A stretch of 34,101 nt of DNA. It comes from Thermoflexales bacterium (GTDB lineage: Bacteria; Chloroflexota; Anaerolineae; Fen-1058). The stretch lies in contig JAUQXC010000905.1 in the NCBI GenBank assembly GCA_030834825.1, positions 1-34,101 of the forward strand. Direction: 5' to 3'. Both the position numbers and the translations under genes were made by a program. Numbering within the stretch: the first letter of the stretch is position 1; every line of letters starts with the position of its first letter. The notes below the pieces were generated by a model. The model saw nothing but the letters and a program-made list of their open reading frames with translations. It was not told the DNA's origin and searched no databases. This document shows positions 7,276 through 14,024 of this stretch, in pieces.

Positions 7276-8124
7276 TTAGCTTTTTGGTGGTCCCTGACGA
7301 ATCGCGGCCCGCATGGCTTCAAGCGAGTTGCGCTCCATGTATAACGCTTGCAGCCACCATGTCGCACCAGCCTCTTCAAGTTTCTGCAGCGACCGGCGGA
7401 TGTCGGCGCTGGTCTTGCCCAAGGTGACACGTGCACCGATGATGACGGCATCGAATGAAGTCTTGGCCGTGCGTTGCGATCGAATGAAAGCCAGCATCTC
7501 TTGCAGGTCAGGCGGCCTGATCCAGATGCCGTGTTTGTTCAAAGGGATGACGCCGTCCCACTTAGCTGCACGGCGAAACGGCGCTTTGTTTGGCCAGAAG
7601 CCGCCCACCCAAATGGGGATGCGGGGCTTTTGCGTGGGCACGGGCCTGAACGTCACTTTGTCCAGTTGATAGTGCTGGCCTTGATAACTGAAGGCTCGAC
7701 CGCGCCACAGGCCGTTCAGCACATCCAGTCCTTCATCTAACTTCTCAGCGCGCACACGCGGATCGGCTTCTTCACCGAAGACTTCGAACTCCGCATCGCC
7801 GGGTTCACCTAGCCCAACGCTCAAAATCAAACGTCCGCCGGAGAGGTTATCGAGCGTCGTCGTTTCGCGGGCCAGTTTCCAGGGTCGCCGTCGTGCGACC
7901 GGTGTGACGGTCGTGCCGAAGCGAATGCGTTTGGTCTGCATCGCCACCGCAGTCAGTGCCACCCACGGATCGATCATAGGCAGCTTCTGGTTCTTATTCG
8001 CCAGGATGTGATCCCAAATGAAGAAACCATCCCAATGAGCCTTCTCGGCTTCACGGGCGAGTTCGGCCAGAGCCAGCGCGCTGGTCTCTGCGCCGAAGTT
8101 GGGCAGGTAGACTCCGAAGTGCAT
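7276..8124 (-). CDS. LLM class flavin-dependent oxidoreductase (luciferase-like, F420 or FMN)
   Basis: The 282-residue protein is a TIM-barrel luciferase-like monooxygenase. It begins MHFGVYLPNFG, continues with AREAEKAHWDGFFIWDHI and DPWVALTAVAMQTKRIRFGT, and then has the characteristic TTTLDNLSGGRLILSVGLG. RPVPTQKPRIPIWVGGFWP is the second diagnostic segment. The family uses FMN or F420; which applies here is not visible, though F420-type relatives are common in Chloroflexota. AGGAGG stands 6 bases before the ATG at 8124, and the promoter at 8160-8189 makes it the first gene of an operon with a methyltransferase, a beta-helix protein, a C-GCAxxG-C-C protein and a VOC protein. Confidence 0.9.
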   Translation of the reverse strand: MHFGVYLPNFGAETSALALAELAREAEKAHWDGFFIWDHILANKNQKLPMIDPWVALTAVAMQTKRIRFGTTVTPVARRRPWKLARETTTLDNLSGGRLILSVGLGEPGDAEFEVFGEEADPRVRAEKLDEGLDVLNGLWRGRAFSYQGQHYQLDKVTFRPVPTQKPRIPIWVGGFWPNKAPFRRAAKWDGVIPLNKHGIWIRPPDLQEMLAFIRSQRTAKTSFDAVIIGARVTLGKTSADIRRSLQKLEEAGATWWLQALYMERNSLEAMRAAIRQGPPKS

Positions 8125-8159
8125 GAAGTGCCTCCTGTGTGATGTGATCGGCGGGTTTC

Positions 8160-8189
8160 AGTATATAGGCGAGGGAGAAGTCACGTCAA
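8160..8189 (-). promoter_or_regulatory. Promoter of the flavin oxidoreductase operon, with overlapping palindrome
   Basis: On the minus strand TTGACG (8189-8184) is followed after 18 bases by TATACT (8165-8160), or after 16 bases by TATATA (8167-8162). The -35 box is formed by the last codons of the upstream membrane-protein gene. It sits in the perfect 12-base palindrome CGTCAATTGACG (8184-8195), a possible operator. Confidence 0.65.
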
Positions 8190-9101
8190 TTGACGAATGT
8201 CACGAGATGATCGGGTAGGATGCGCTAAAGAATCTGGCGTCAACGCCTCTTTCACGAGGCGAGCGAGATCGAGTTGGTGGTGGCGTCCCCACCAACTGCT
8301 GAACTTGATGAGCAATAGCAGACCAATTACGATGGATACTCTCGACCAGATGGGCCAGATTGGCGCAAAGAATTCAACGACGGCTACTTGACTTACTCCT
8401 AACACTTTCACAATCAGCCATTCCAATCCGGCTACTGGAATGGCCAAGCCAAGCATCGCGAAGATCGACAAGAAAAGTAGATCCAGAGCCGACCAGCGAT
8501 ACCAAGCTTTAATATAGGTTCCGTGTGGGGTGGAGTGAAAGTGGCCATGCAGAACAATGGACACGCCTCTCCAATACCAGTTAGTCGAAGAAGATTGGCT
8601 CATGTCAAAGTGTTGACCGCCCCAGATCAAATTGAAGGTCTTCTTTTTGAGAGAGTCACGCACGATCCAATCGGGCAATGTAAGAAGTTCTTGAATACAT
8701 TCTGATGGAGTTGACCGTGCGAAGCATTCTATATTGGGCTTGCGCCAGGAGTCGAAGAGGAGTGAAAAGATGCCATCTAGCCAGCCATAAGCAGAACCTA
8801 ATTGAGTGGCTCTCATGGTCTTATCGTTTCGCTCGCTACCGCCAACGCCCAATACTATGAGTGTTGCTACCATGACAAATGGCCATGATATAAAAAAGAG
8901 AATACCCTGTGCTCGACTGAACCAATAGACCGGGTAGATCACTTCGGTATAATCACCGTGATTGCCCAAATAGTAATGGCCGGCTTCAATCTTGCCGTTG
9001 AGTCCATCACCTCCTAGCAAAAATGAAGAGATGAAGAACAGTAAAAAGTTCATCATACCCAGGTACATGATGAGTGCGGGCAAACGACGTAGACGCTTCA
9101 T
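8181..9101 (-). CDS. Hypothetical multi-helix membrane protein, AT-richer than its neighbours
   Basis: The 306-residue protein has four or five predicted membrane helices: LIMYLGMMNFLLFFISSFLL near the start, ILFFISWPFVMVATLIVLGV near 90, and a pair in the C-terminal third (LDLLFLSIFAMLGLAIPVAG and IWSRVSIVIGLLLLIKF). Between them is a polar part of about 100 residues: SECIQELLTLPDW, TFNLIWGGQHFDM, then VLHGHFHSTPHGTYIKAWYR leading back into the membrane. This layout recalls a recurring small domain of bacterial membrane proteins but is not assignable to a named family. The ATG at 9101 is preferred because it begins the first helix and lies 13 bases after the upstream stop. Base composition is visibly lower in GC than both flanking genes, suggesting a later arrival. 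Confidence 0.68.
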   Translation of the reverse strand: MKRLRRLPALIMYLGMMNFLLFFISSFLLGGDGLNGKIEAGHYYLGNHGDYTEVIYPVYWFSRAQGILFFISWPFVMVATLIVLGVGGSERNDKTMRATQLGSAYGWLDGIFSLLFDSWRKPNIECFARSTPSECIQELLTLPDWIVRDSLKKKTFNLIWGGQHFDMSQSSSTNWYWRGVSIVLHGHFHSTPHGTYIKAWYRWSALDLLFLSIFAMLGLAIPVAGLEWLIVKVLGVSQVAVVEFFAPIWPIWSRVSIVIGLLLLIKFSSWWGRHHQLDLARLVKEALTPDSLAHPTRSSRDIRQLT

Positions 9102-9114
9102 CTTGACGGCACGC

Positions 9115-11394
9115 TCACTTTCGGATGATGGGCAAATATACACGCTCTCCGCCCACCAGCAGATTGACACCGATCGTTTGTGTGATCCCCGTGCTGGTGG
9201 CCGTGATGGGAATAGCATACCACGTCGGCGTCAAGATGCCCGCTGAGCTGGTGACGATCAAGGTCGCAGCGCCCGGCGGCACGATGGAGAGCGGCGCGAG
9301 GTTGATGACTAGACTGGATGAAGGACGAGTGGCGGTCAGCGTGACGGTGGCGCTGAACGATCCGATCGGTTGAACGTTCACCGCGAAGGTCGCCGCTTCG
9401 CCGGGCCTGATGGCACGGGCGGAGGGTAGGGCATTCAGGGTGAAGCCATAACCTTGATATTCAAACGCGCCGATGTCGGGTGCTGCGCCCACGTAGCCGG
9501 GGTTGATGCCGGGCAGATAAAGGCCTTTGTCGATCAGCGTGCTGGAAGGGGCCAGGGTGTAATCGCCGCTGGCGGCGTCGGCAAAACCTGGCAGCACGTT
9601 GAAGCCGTGCATTTCCTGTCCCGTCTGCATGCGCAGTTCAGCCAGGGTATTCAGATGCCGATCGGACAGCTCGTCCCAATAGGCCAATTCGCCGGACCGT
9701 GTCGTATAGAGATCGTCGTAATCCAGATCGAGCGGTTGGGTGGGATTGGCGTTGTACAGCGCATAGTTGGTGCCTGCCCAGATGTTGTTGCGTGCGATGA
9801 TGGCCTGCCATGTTCCTGGTGAGTGGATGACGAAGCCATTATTGTCGGGCAGGGCAGCATCGGCGGTGTTGTGGAAGAGATACATCGTGCCGGATTGATC
9901 ATAGCCGCTGTTGAATTTGAAGGGCATGCCGCTGTAGTCGTTGTTGCCCACGCCTGTGCGATAGATCACGTTGCGCAGCGCATAGATCGGGCCTTCATAG
10001 ATCGGTGCGAGCGAGATGCCTACCAGCACATCGTGAAAGGTGTTGCCCCAGATGCGCACATTGCTGCACGTGCCGTCGGCCGAGAGGCCGTCATCGCCTG
10101 CGCGATAGACCAGATTCTCGTACACGTCAGTCTCGTTGGTCGAGCCGCCGTTATCATCTGAGGGGCAAGTGGTGAAGCCGTCGAAGTAATCGTGGAAGGT
10201 GTTGCGCCGAATAATGTTGCCGCGCCCCGTGACCGGATCGTAGAAGATCACGCCGCCTGATTCCAGGCCGCTGCCATCCTTTACAGCGTCCCACGGAAAG
10301 TCGAAGACGGTATCGTAGAAGACGTTGTCCTCGATCACGTTGCGGCCCGACGCGCGTTTGAGGCCGATGCCCACATCGTTGATGGCGAACGTGCAGCCGC
10401 GGACCAGGTTGTCACTGCCACCGTCGAAGTAGATGGCTTTGGCGTAATCGCCCTGGCCGTAATAGCGGAAGGTGAGATCGACAAAGGCGATGTTGTTTTG
10501 TTGCACGAAAAAGGCGGAGTTGTAACGCGAGACGTTCAGCGTCACGCCGGCCGGATTCGCGTCGCCGGCTAAGCGCACGTACAGACTCGTGCCATTGACG
10601 TAGAAGCCGGGAATGCCCCACTTGAGCGGGTTCAGATCGCTGAGGTTTTGATAAGGATACAGCCGCTGCCCGTTGGCTAACACCAGATGTGGATCGCCTG
10701 CGTTGACGGTGGCGCGATACACTCCGCCGCCCTGCGCGGTCCAGGTAAATGTCGCCGGATCAGAACCGTCGAGGATGGCCGTTTCGCCGGGATAGCTGCG
10801 CAGCACGATCGGGGAGCCGCTCGATCCGGAGCGCGGCAGGGTGAACTCGCCTTGATGGTAGATACCACCACGCAACACAATCGCTTGACCGGCCTGCGCC
10901 TGATTGATCGCGTAAGACAAAGCGCAGGGCGCAGCGAGACTGCATGTGCTGCCGCTGCCGGCGGATGTCACGTAGTAAGTTTTGCTCGGCGCAGGCACTG
11001 TGATTTCATTACGGGTGGAGGCCGTGTTTTGTACAGTCGCTCCATTCAACGGCCCGCCGTCAGGATCGTTGAATGTCACGCGCACATCGTAGGACGTGCC
11101 CGGTTGCAGCCAGAAAAGGCTGCCCACAAAGCGCGTGCTGCTGATGCGCGTCAACGGAAACCCGGGCTGATATGATCCGCCGCTGACACGGTACGCCACG
11201 CTGGCCGTAGCATCCTGATCGGGATCATCGCCGGTCCCGATGGTCACGATCACGCCGATGGCGTGAAAGGTGCCGTAGAGCTCGAGTGAGGCGGCGGCGC
11301 GAACGGGCGAGGCGGGGAGCAGAGCGATAATCAGGACGGCCATCAGCGAACAGCACAACAACACACGCAGCCCAAGAGAGAAACGGTGCATCAT
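9115..11394 (-). CDS. Large exported right-handed beta-helix protein with YLPII tail
   Basis: The predicted product has 759 residues. A signal peptide (LCCSLMAVLIIALLPASPVRA) is followed by an Ig/Fn3-like domain (about 35-125). The beta-helix entry then reads KTYYVTSAGSGSTCSLAAPC, QAGQAIVLRGGIYHQGEF and SYPGETAILDGSD, typical of DUF1565/PbH1 proteins. Helix rungs continue to about residue 600 (NLVRGCTFAINDVGIGLKRA, GNIIRRNTFHDYFDG, ATVNAG and others) and end APDIGAFEYQGYGF. A C-terminal Ig-like domain (about 640-745) and the tail ERVYLPIIRK close the protein. It is a plausible polysaccharide-binding or -degrading surface protein; the catalytic residues are not evident. AAAGGAG 6 bases before ATG 11394 fixes the start; the alternative ATG is at 11391. 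Confidence 0.87.
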   Translation of the reverse strand: MMHRFSLGLRVLLCCSLMAVLIIALLPASPVRAAASLELYGTFHAIGVIVTIGTGDDPDQDATASVAYRVSGGSYQPGFPLTRISSTRFVGSLFWLQPGTSYDVRVTFNDPDGGPLNGATVQNTASTRNEITVPAPSKTYYVTSAGSGSTCSLAAPCALSYAINQAQAGQAIVLRGGIYHQGEFTLPRSGSSGSPIVLRSYPGETAILDGSDPATFTWTAQGGGVYRATVNAGDPHLVLANGQRLYPYQNLSDLNPLKWGIPGFYVNGTSLYVRLAGDANPAGVTLNVSRYNSAFFVQQNNIAFVDLTFRYYGQGDYAKAIYFDGGSDNLVRGCTFAINDVGIGLKRASGRNVIEDNVFYDTVFDFPWDAVKDGSGLESGGVIFYDPVTGRGNIIRRNTFHDYFDGFTTCPSDDNGGSTNETDVYENLVYRAGDDGLSADGTCSNVRIWGNTFHDVLVGISLAPIYEGPIYALRNVIYRTGVGNNDYSGMPFKFNSGYDQSGTMYLFHNTADAALPDNNGFVIHSPGTWQAIIARNNIWAGTNYALYNANPTQPLDLDYDDLYTTRSGELAYWDELSDRHLNTLAELRMQTGQEMHGFNVLPGFADAASGDYTLAPSSTLIDKGLYLPGINPGYVGAAPDIGAFEYQGYGFTLNALPSARAIRPGEAATFAVNVQPIGSFSATVTLTATRPSSSLVINLAPLSIVPPGAATLIVTSSAGILTPTWYAIPITATSTGITQTIGVNLLVGGERVYLPIIRK

Positions 11395-11413
11395 GGCGGA
11401 CTCCTTTCGGTGT

Positions 11414-12106
11414 CTATGGCGAGGCAAAGACAAATGTCTCGGCGGCGTAACCATCTGCAGCGATGTAATCGTTCAGGGTCATCCCGACGGGTAGCACCTG
11501 CACATACAGGATATCACTTTCCGCGCGTCCGGCGGCAACGATGGCTAATCCATGACCCGCAAAAAAGTGGTGTTCATTGCCGTTGAAGATTCCGGCGAAC
11601 TCGGGTTCGCCGTGGTGGGCGATCAAATCGGAAAGCGAGAAGGCGGCATCGGCATTGGCGATGGCAACCAGTTTCAATGTGCTAGTCACCCTATCCACCA
11701 CGGCGACATCGGGTGTGTCGGGAAAGCGCGCGGCATAACGCAACGCCGTCGAGCCGCCCACTTGCCGATAGGCGGATGGATAACCGATGTGTTGGTACAG
11801 GTCGGTCAACTGAGATTGGCCCGGCTTCAGGCCGAGCAAATTGGATCGGGATGCTTCGCCCGCTGATTGAATGTCGGACGCCGGCGAGACAGCCTCAGCA
11901 TAGGGTGCCGCGCGTTTGGCCTCGCCCTGGCCGGAAAGGAAGAACTCGACCTTGCCACAGTGCGGACAAAAGTATACATCGAACGCTTCTTTGTTGATAA
12001 GAAGTTCTCCCCAGTCGCCGATGAACCCCCAGCGGGTTCCTTCGTGAAATTCACGCGTCCCGGCAAAAGCGAGCAGTGTGCCACACCGCAGGCATTGAAG
12101 ACTCAT
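11414..12106 (-). CDS. Zinc-ribbon protein with BamE/SmpA-like C-terminal part, function unknown
   Basis: The protein has 230 residues and no signal peptide. The first 60 residues form a zinc ribbon: CLRCG at residues 5-9, then FHEGTRWGFIGDWGELLINK and FDVYFCPHCGKVEFF, giving two CxxC pairs. After a linker, residues about 90-220 contain two similar openings, LLGLKPGQSQLTDLYQHIGYP and FSLSDLIAHHGEPE. They recall the G-x-S-x2-D-x3-x-G-x-P pattern of BamE/SmpA-like domains. That assignment is an inference. The start ATG 12106 begins the ribbon directly; the Shine-Dalgarno is poor. The beta-helix gene follows 19 bases after its stop, so co-transcription is likely. The zinc-ribbon gene upstream (12176-12385) is a probable partner in the same transcript. 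Confidence 0.75.
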   Translation of the reverse strand: MSLQCLRCGTLLAFAGTREFHEGTRWGFIGDWGELLINKEAFDVYFCPHCGKVEFFLSGQGEAKRAAPYAEAVSPASDIQSAGEASRSNLLGLKPGQSQLTDLYQHIGYPSAYRQVGGSTALRYAARFPDTPDVAVVDRVTSTLKLVAIANADAAFSLSDLIAHHGEPEFAGIFNGNEHHFFAGHGLAIVAAGRAESDILYVQVLPVGMTLNDYIAADGYAAETFVFASP

Positions 12107-12175
12107 CAGGCCCGCCGTGGTTTATCGGTGGATCACTCGTGCGGCGCTGGTGGTTGCTGACAATTGCGCGAGGGG

Positions 12176-12385
12176 CTAATCAAAATCCCAGATCGAGCGT
12201 TTGTCGTAGAAGTGCAATACAAAGCGGCATTGTTGGCAGATCAACAGGATGAGCTTGTGACTGGTCACGCCCCACTTGCTGTCGAGGCGCCCTTCTTCTT
12301 TTTGAAATTCCTGGCAGCCGCACAACGGACATTTAGGTAAACGCTGCTGCTGAAAGTCTTGATTCTGCTTGAAGGGGTCGTTCAT
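12176..12385 (-). CDS. Small zinc-ribbon protein
   Basis: The 69-residue protein carries two CxxC pairs, CPLCGCQEF near residue 19 and CQQCRFVLHFYD near residue 50. They are separated by the hydrophobic strand HKLILLI, the standard layout of a one-domain zinc ribbon. AGGAGGA 5 bases before the ATG is a strong ribosome binding site, which supports a real gene despite its length. Its partner may be nucleic acid or another protein; nothing more specific can be read. It is followed on the same strand by another zinc-ribbon gene after 69 bases. Confidence 0.78.
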   Translation of the reverse strand: MNDPFKQNQDFQQQRLPKCPLCGCQEFQKEEGRLDSKWGVTSHKLILLICQQCRFVLHFYDKRSIWDFD

Positions 12386-12517
12386 GAGAGTCCTCCTGAA
12401 AAAAGATGCCTCAAGGATACACGACGCTGCACACTCTCGCCCGACATTGACGTGACATTTTAGCGTCGAATCATCTCAAGTTGATAAATCGTATGCTCTC
12501 GCTTGTGTGTTATCCAT

Positions 12518-12592
12518 GAAATTCCACCGCTGTGCACGCAGAGAGCGCGGAGTTTTCGAACATGGCCTCTGCGCGCTCTGCGGTGAAAATTG
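12518..12592. repeat. Imperfect inverted-repeat intergenic element
   Basis: The left arm contains CACCGCTGTGCACGCAGAG (12526-12544). The right arm CTCTGCGCGCTCTGCGGTG (12567-12585) is its near reverse complement. The arms are extended by AAATTC and GAAAATT outside. The CTCTGCG...GCGGTGAAA wording resembles short intergenic repeats seen in many environmental bacterial genomes. It lies between two minus-strand genes and encodes nothing recognisable. Confidence 0.5.
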
Positions 12593-12632
12593 GTGCACCG
12601 GGCGCTCACTCATACTTGGCCGGGAGACTTCT

Positions 12633-12645
12633 GAAACCCGGTTTC
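12633..12645. repeat. Short palindrome at the 3' end of the DUF5680 gene
   Basis: GAAACC, a central C, then GGTTTC form a perfect 13-base palindrome whose last base is part of the DUF5680 stop codon. It has no T-run. It may mark the transcript end or belong to a short dispersed repeat family. Confidence 0.4.
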
Positions 12646-13115
12646 TAACTCTTAACCAGCCCGCCGTGGTAAAACAGTTCGTACACGATCTGGCCTTCAT
12701 GCTCGATCCATTCTTTGCCGTGGAAGAGTGAGACATCGCCTGTGTTGGTGTCCACGTAGCGCAGATCGTCGACGGTGGATGCGAAGCCGCCGAGGAAACG
12801 ATTCTCTTGATAGAGGCGCGTCAGACTGACTTTGATCACGTGTCCCGCCTGGGCCGAGCTGATTCGGTCGGGTTGGAGGATATAACCGAAGTAATTCATT
12901 CCCCACACCACCTGTTGTTGCCGGTAGACGATCTCTTCGCCGATAAAATCGCGCTCGCCCAGATAGCTGTCGTGATAGGCCCAGTCGCCGTCCACGAATT
13001 GCAGATCGTGCGAGCCCAGGCGATAGGGTAACAATTTCTGACCGCTACCGACGTAGGTGGCGGCTTTGGCGCGGATGATGAAGTCATGCAGGGCGGTGAG
13101 ATCAAGAGTGGTCAT
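12645..13115 (-). CDS. DUF5680 domain protein
   Basis: The 156-residue cytoplasmic protein matches the DUF5680 pattern through most of its length: LHDFIIRAKAATYVGSGQK, then LGSHDLQFVDGDWAYHDSYL, GERDFIGEEIVYRQQQVVW and GMNYFGYIL. The C-terminal 50 residues (YVDTNTGDVSLFHGKEWIE and YELFYHGGLVKS) extend the domain with an extra beta-rich part. In some proteins DUF5680 follows a DNA-binding helix-turn-helix, suggesting a sensory or effector-binding role, but here it stands alone. GGAG 7 bases before the ATG supports the start. It begins 36 bases after the SUMF1-like lipoprotein gene and may share its transcript. Confidence 0.85.
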   Translation of the reverse strand: MTTLDLTALHDFIIRAKAATYVGSGQKLLPYRLGSHDLQFVDGDWAYHDSYLGERDFIGEEIVYRQQQVVWGMNYFGYILQPDRISSAQAGHVIKVSLTRLYQENRFLGGFASTVDDLRYVDTNTGDVSLFHGKEWIEHEGQIVYELFYHGGLVKS

Positions 13116-13151
13116 GTTGTACTCCGAACAAAGCTGAGGCTGCCTGCGCGT

Positions 13152-13925
13152 TTAGTGCGCCGATCGGGCGCAGCGAAAACCGATATAGGGCACGCGGGTG
13201 ACGGGAGCCATATCGCGGCGCAACGAGGTGCGCATCGCCGCATCGAAAACGCCATAACCACCACCCCGCAAGGTCTTCAGCGTGCCGGTTAGCGGACCGG
13301 TTGGATTGTCACGCGGTGAAATGGTGTAGTAATCTTCGTCGTACCAATCGGCCGTCCATTCCCACACGTTGCCGGACATGTTAAAAGCGCCGTAGGGGCT
13401 GACGCCGTCGGGATAGCTATCAACCGCGACGGTGACAAGCTCATTATATGCCGAGTTGACACGCTGCGCATCAAACGTGGCGCCCCACGGAAAATTGCGG
13501 GCGTCCGTGCCGCGCGCGGCCTTTTCCCATTCGGCCTCCGTCGGTAGACGTTTCCCCGCCCACTGGCAGTAACGATCGGCCTCACTCCAAGTGACGTGGG
13601 CCACCGGATAGTTGCTATACTTCGGATTGGTGAAGTAACCGTTGGGATGCCGATCGGTGTAGCCTTCGACTGGCGGCGGGCAGGCTTGAGCCTCAACACA
13701 TTTTTGATAAAGTAAGTTGCTTACTTCGTATTGATCAATCCAGAAGGCGTCGAGATAGATGGGGTGGATCGGTTTTTCATTGGGTAAAACATCACTGCCC
13801 ATGGTGAACTCACCAGCCGGAACCTGGACTAACGGAGCGTGATCGTTTGTCCGGGGCGGGGTGGGGGTTGAACTGCAAGCGACAAACAGCAGAGCCGACA
13901 GGCCAACGCTGATGAGCTTAAGCAT
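13152..13925 (-). CDS. SUMF1/FGE-like domain lipoprotein, lacking the catalytic cysteine pair
   Basis: The predicted product has 257 residues. The N-terminus MLKLISVGLSALLFVACSS carries a lipobox with Cys at residue 17, so it is probably lipid-anchored on the outer face. The SUMF1 (formylglycine-generating enzyme-like) domain fills the rest: VQVPAGEFTMGSDVLPNEKP, FWIDQYEVSNLLYQKCV, YPVAHVTWSEADRYCQWAGK, RLPTEAEWEKAARGTDAR, FNMSGNVWEWTADWYD, LRGGGYGVFDAAMRTSLRR and GFRCARSAH. True formylglycine-generating enzymes have two cysteines shortly after the RGGS motif; here that stretch has none. It should therefore be a non-sulfatase-activating member, possibly a binding or scaffold protein. The ATG at 13925 is chosen for the lipoprotein signal; the Shine-Dalgarno is weak. 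Confidence 0.88.
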   Translation of the reverse strand: MLKLISVGLSALLFVACSSTPTPPRTNDHAPLVQVPAGEFTMGSDVLPNEKPIHPIYLDAFWIDQYEVSNLLYQKCVEAQACPPPVEGYTDRHPNGYFTNPKYSNYPVAHVTWSEADRYCQWAGKRLPTEAEWEKAARGTDARNFPWGATFDAQRVNSAYNELVTVAVDSYPDGVSPYGAFNMSGNVWEWTADWYDEDYYTISPRDNPTGPLTGTLKTLRGGGYGVFDAAMRTSLRRDMAPVTRVPYIGFRCARSAH

Positions 13926-13968
13926 GATCACAGCAGTGCACCTCGTCCAGGTTGGGATTTGTCCAAAC

Positions 13969-13998
13969 AAAAAACGCCCGACGAACCCCGCCGTGCGC
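13969..13998 (-). terminator. Putative terminator after the ComP-like kinase gene
   Basis: Read on the minus strand, a GC-rich imperfect hairpin (CGGCG, loop GGGTT, CGTCG with one G-U pair, plus flanking CGC/GCG) ends in TTTTTT (13974-13969). It lies 27 bases after the kinase stop and 44 bases before the lipoprotein ATG, so it would separate the two transcripts. Confidence 0.5.
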
Positions 13999-14024
13999 TT
14001 CTCAATATCGCTAACAACCAACGA

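Noticed and set aside
12476-12736. Minus-strand open frame of 86 codons across the intergenic element and the DUF5680 3' end
   Set aside because: It overlaps the DUF5680 gene in another frame and runs through an inverted repeat; no ribosome binding site or conserved motif was seen.
13152-13925. Active formylglycine-generating enzyme that would mature sulfatases
   Set aside because: The cysteine pair after the RGG motif is missing and no sulfatase gene is in the window.
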